Assembly: GCF_036226525.1 (NCBI RefSeq)
Contig: NZ_CP108487.1
Span: 2,418,001 to 2,482,000 of the forward strand
Reading direction: 5' to 3'
From: Kribbella sp. NBC_01245
Lineage (GTDB): Bacteria; Actinomycetota; Actinomycetes; Propionibacteriales; Kribbellaceae
DNA length: 64,000 nt
Shown here: piece by piece, positions 61,951-64,000 of the stretch
How the letters are laid out: every line of letters starts with the position of its first letter
Position numbering within the stretch: the first letter of the stretch is position 1
The notes under the pieces: model-generated
Database searches by the model: none
The model's input: the letters and a program-made list of their open reading frames with translations, nothing else
Told to the model about the DNA's origin: nothing
Program-made: the position numbers and the translations under genes

Positions 61951-62358
61951 TTAGAGGTCTTCGTCGCGGCGGCGGCGCCAGCGATCTTCCATCCGCTCCA
62001 TGAAGCTGCCGGACGAGTCGTGCTTGGTCCGGCCGCGCTTCGATGGCGGCGGCATTGGCGGGGGTGCGTCATCCGAGTCACCCGCGTTGCTGATGCGGCG
62101 CATGCTCAGTGCAGCGACGTACAAGCAGGCGACCATGACCACGAAGCCGATGACTCCGATGATCGTGTTGGGCAGGATGGCGCCGGTCATCAATATCACG
62201 ATGCCCAGCACGAATCCCGCACCGGCGAGCACGGCTCGACGCTTGTAGTACAAGCGCACGTTGGTCCCCCGCATGGCGGAGACGAACTTCGGGTCTTCCG
62301 CTGCGAGAGCCCGTTCGAGCTGCTCGAACTGGCGCTGCTCTTCTTCCGAGAGGGGCAC
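61951..62358 (-). CDS. DUF3040 membrane protein
   Basis: The protein has 135 residues from GTG 62358, which has GGAGGG seven bases upstream; this gives the usual family start (MPLSEEEQRQFEQLERALAA). The EDPKF motif follows, then two membrane helices (AVLAGAGFVLGIVILMTGAI; IGVIGFVVMVACLYVAALSM), and a charged Arg-rich tail (MERMEDRWRRRRDEDL). DUF3040 proteins lie near division clusters in actinobacteria; no function is proven. The longer frame to 62622 has no family similarity upstream of the start chosen. Confidence 0.85.
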   Translation of the reverse strand: MPLSEEEQRQFEQLERALAAEDPKFVSAMRGTNVRLYYKRRAVLAGAGFVLGIVILMTGAILPNTIIGVIGFVVMVACLYVAALSMRRISNAGDSDDAPPPMPPPSKRGRTKHDSSGSFMERMEDRWRRRRDEDL

Positions 62359-62714
62359 CGTCGATCCCTCCATGATGAGCGCGATCTCGATAGGCCAAGT
62401 CCAGTCTAGGCCGCCGGTGACGTACACGAAACCCTGACGCCCTTCCCGCGCGTCACGGTCCGGCAACTCCCCCGACCACCAGACCCAGATCATGACACGC
62501 CGAAGGTTCGCGGGGTAGTCGTCTCCAGCGACCGATTCCCACGGTACCGGTTTCGGCGGCCGCGCCAAACGGTGGCCGAATGTGGTCGGTTCGTGTCGTT
62601 CGGTGGCCGACCTCTTGCGCACGGACTGGCCCGGCAGGCACCCTGTTCCGGGGAAATGGCGTCGTGCGCGAAATTCCAGGGGGTTGCGGCGCCTGGTTCA
62701 AGGGGGAATCAACC
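62359..62714. other. Divergent intergenic region DUF3040/M36 peptidase
   Basis: About 355 bp, GC-rich. Open frames here on both strands lack ribosome sites and family features, so I see no gene. Promoters for both flanking genes should lie here but were not recognised by eye. Confidence 0.5.
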
Positions 62715-64000
62715 ATGCAGCAAAGACCTGCCCATGCCCGGATTCAGCTCGCGGCGGCAGTCCTGCCGATCGCCTTGCTGACGTCGGCACTATCCGCGGG
62801 AGCGGCACTCGCCGCACCCCAGAGCACAGCTCGAACCACGTCACAGGCCACGTCAACGCCGGCGGCCCAGGCATACGGCCCGGTCGCGGCAGCGAAGAGC
62901 CACGACGGGTTACCCGATCTGGACCGGCGTACGGCCGGGAAAGTGGCACCAATCACAGCCGAACAGACCCGCGAGGCCGCCTCTTTGGGCGACCAGATCG
63001 AGGTCGGCTGGTCCGAGTTCGGTACGCCGCGCTCGCTGCGGTCGCGAACCGGCACGCTGACCGGCCCGAGCAAGGCCGCTCCGGACACGATCGCGCGGGG
63101 CTTCCTGGCCGATCACGCGGACCTGTTCAAACAGGACGCCGCCGGGCTGGCCGGCTTCCGGCTGACCATGCAGGACCAGGACAGCAGCGGCGCCACCTTC
63201 CTGCGGTACAAGCAGTCCCAGGACGGCGTCGACGTGCACGGCTCGTCCCTGCTCGTCGTACTCGATAGCGAAGAGCGCATCATCCTCGTCGGCGGAACCG
63301 TCGCGCCAAGCGCCGACGTACCCGCGCAGAAGCTCTCCGCCGACGCCGCGGTCGCGAAGGCCGTTGCCGACGTGAGCCCGCGGCAGGCGAAGGCTGCGCC
63401 GCGCCGGCTGGGCACCAACCGGGGTACGACGACGTTCGCGAACACCTACGCCGTACCGGATATGAAGGACGCGGACCCGGTCAAGGCCGAGCTCGTCGCG
63501 GTGCCGACCGCCAACGGCAATCGCACGGCCTGGCGAGTGATGACGGAGGTCGCGAGCAACGCCGAGTACGAGTCGCTGGTGGATGCGAACACCGGCGAGG
63601 TCATCTTCCGCAAGAACCAGTGGTTCAACGAAGGACCACACGGTCTCGTGCACACCGGCGACGACCCGGAAGCGGGCGGCCAGGTCGCGGACGTGCCGTT
63701 CACGGGCGTCGACGGCTCGTGGGTCGCGGGTGAGACCACCGCGGGCAACAACACCAACACCTTCCAGGACCTGTTCGACGACGAGACGCCGCACGCGGCC
63801 GACCAGCCCGACACAGATCCGGCGCCGAACCAGCACTTCGACTACACGTGGACCGACACGTGGGGCCTCAACGGCGTACTGCCGACGACCGGGGCCAGCC
63901 GGGACGCTGTGGTGACGCAGCTCTTCTACTACACGAACTGGTACCACGACTACTCGTACAACCTGGGCTTCACCGAGACCGCCCGGAACTTCCAGGAGGA
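62715..64000 (+). CDS. Secreted M36 (fungalysin-like) metallopeptidase, N-terminal part (partial)
   Basis: The gene starts at ATG 62715 after AAGGGGGA and runs out of the window. The first 35 residues are a signal peptide (IQLAAAVLPIALLTSALSAG, then AALAAP). A fungalysin/thermolysin-type propeptide (FTP) follows, with SLRSRTGTLTGPSKAAPDTI and LRYKQSQDGVDVHGSSLLVV. The mature enzyme begins after residue 300, and the M36 hallmark NWYHDYSYNLGFTETARNFQ ends the visible part. The zinc-binding HEXXH lies beyond the window. A broad secreted protease is expected. Confidence 0.9.
   Translation, partial: MQQRPAHARIQLAAAVLPIALLTSALSAGAALAAPQSTARTTSQATSTPAAQAYGPVAAAKSHDGLPDLDRRTAGKVAPITAEQTREAASLGDQIEVGWSEFGTPRSLRSRTGTLTGPSKAAPDTIARGFLADHADLFKQDAAGLAGFRLTMQDQDSSGATFLRYKQSQDGVDVHGSSLLVVLDSEERIILVGGTVAPSADVPAQKLSADAAVAKAVADVSPRQAKAAPRRLGTNRGTTTFANTYAVPDMKDADPVKAELVAVPTANGNRTAWRVMTEVASNAEYESLVDANTGEVIFRKNQWFNEGPHGLVHTGDDPEAGGQVADVPFTGVDGSWVAGETTAGNNTNTFQDLFDDETPHAADQPDTDPAPNQHFDYTWTDTWGLNGVLPTTGASRDAVVTQLFYYTNWYHDYSYNLGFTETARNFQE

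Noticed and set aside
61951..62622. Longer 223-residue version of the DUF3040 protein
   Set aside because: The family starts at MPLSEEEQ, and GTG 62358 has a proper ribosome site. The upstream extension shows no similarity to the family.

Overview
The window is high-GC DNA from an actinobacterium. The gene content (a mraZ-to-wag31 division and cell wall cluster, MoxR/DUF58/transglutaminase operon, DUF3352, DUF3040 and SARP-type regulator genes, and an ileS T-box of the short actinobacterial type) fits Propionibacteriales, perhaps a Kribbella-like soil organism. The genus is an inference from gene families, not a database result. No rRNA or tRNA gene was seen.

Layout. 1-3.8 kb, minus strand: the start of a LivF-like ABC ATPase, then histidine genes hisH, hisB, hisC and hisD in a tight operon. 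4.1-12 kb: accessory genes, including a LON-domain protein whose 3' end is duplicated around a 787-bp cassette, a DUF2019 gene, a RHH/MazF-type toxin-antitoxin pair, an AraC regulator with a VOC protein, recQ, a MazG-like protein, a nucleotidyltransferase and an Imm5-like protein. 12-25.2 kb, minus strand: DUF3352 and small membrane proteins, dnaE, a peptidase S51, rluD-type pseudouridine synthase, lspA, a DksA/TraR zinc-finger protein, DUF167, a carboxymuconolactone decarboxylase-like protein, a SARP/BTAD regulator and a methyltransferase. 25.2-28.3 kb: a repeat-rich gap carrying an IS30-family element. 28.3-31.7 kb: an ileS T-box and ileS.

31.9-56.5 kb, minus strand, is the division and cell wall cluster. 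In transcription order: mraZ, rsmH, ftsL, ftsI, [3.3-kb repeat/IS3 insertion], murE, murF, mraY, murD, ftsW, murG, murC, ftsQ, ftsZ, [ArsR regulator and S41 peptidase], pgeF, yggS, sepF, yggT, wag31. It makes UDP-MurNAc-pentapeptide and lipid II (MurC-F, MraY, MurG), polymerises and cross-links septal wall (FtsW, FtsI), organises the Z ring (FtsZ, SepF, FtsQ, FtsL) and directs polar growth (Wag31). Upstream of mraZ is a ten-bp-periodic array of GTGG boxes over its promoter. 56.9-61.6 kb, plus strand: the MoxR/DUF58/transglutaminase operon. 61.6-64 kb: repeats, a DUF3040 gene and the start of a secreted M36 metallopeptidase.

The most unusual content lies between genes. At least six families of long inverted repeats recur: family A (5 copies, about 105 bp), related family C (3 copies), family B (4 copies, about 135 bp with nested stems), and D, E and F, each found twice in two matching junkyards at 27.7-28.2 and 49.8-51.9 kb. 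The arms vary between copies while staying complementary, so the fold itself appears to be maintained. Both insertion sequences lie inside palindromes, and degenerate 23-24-bp tandem repeats occur in three of the gaps.
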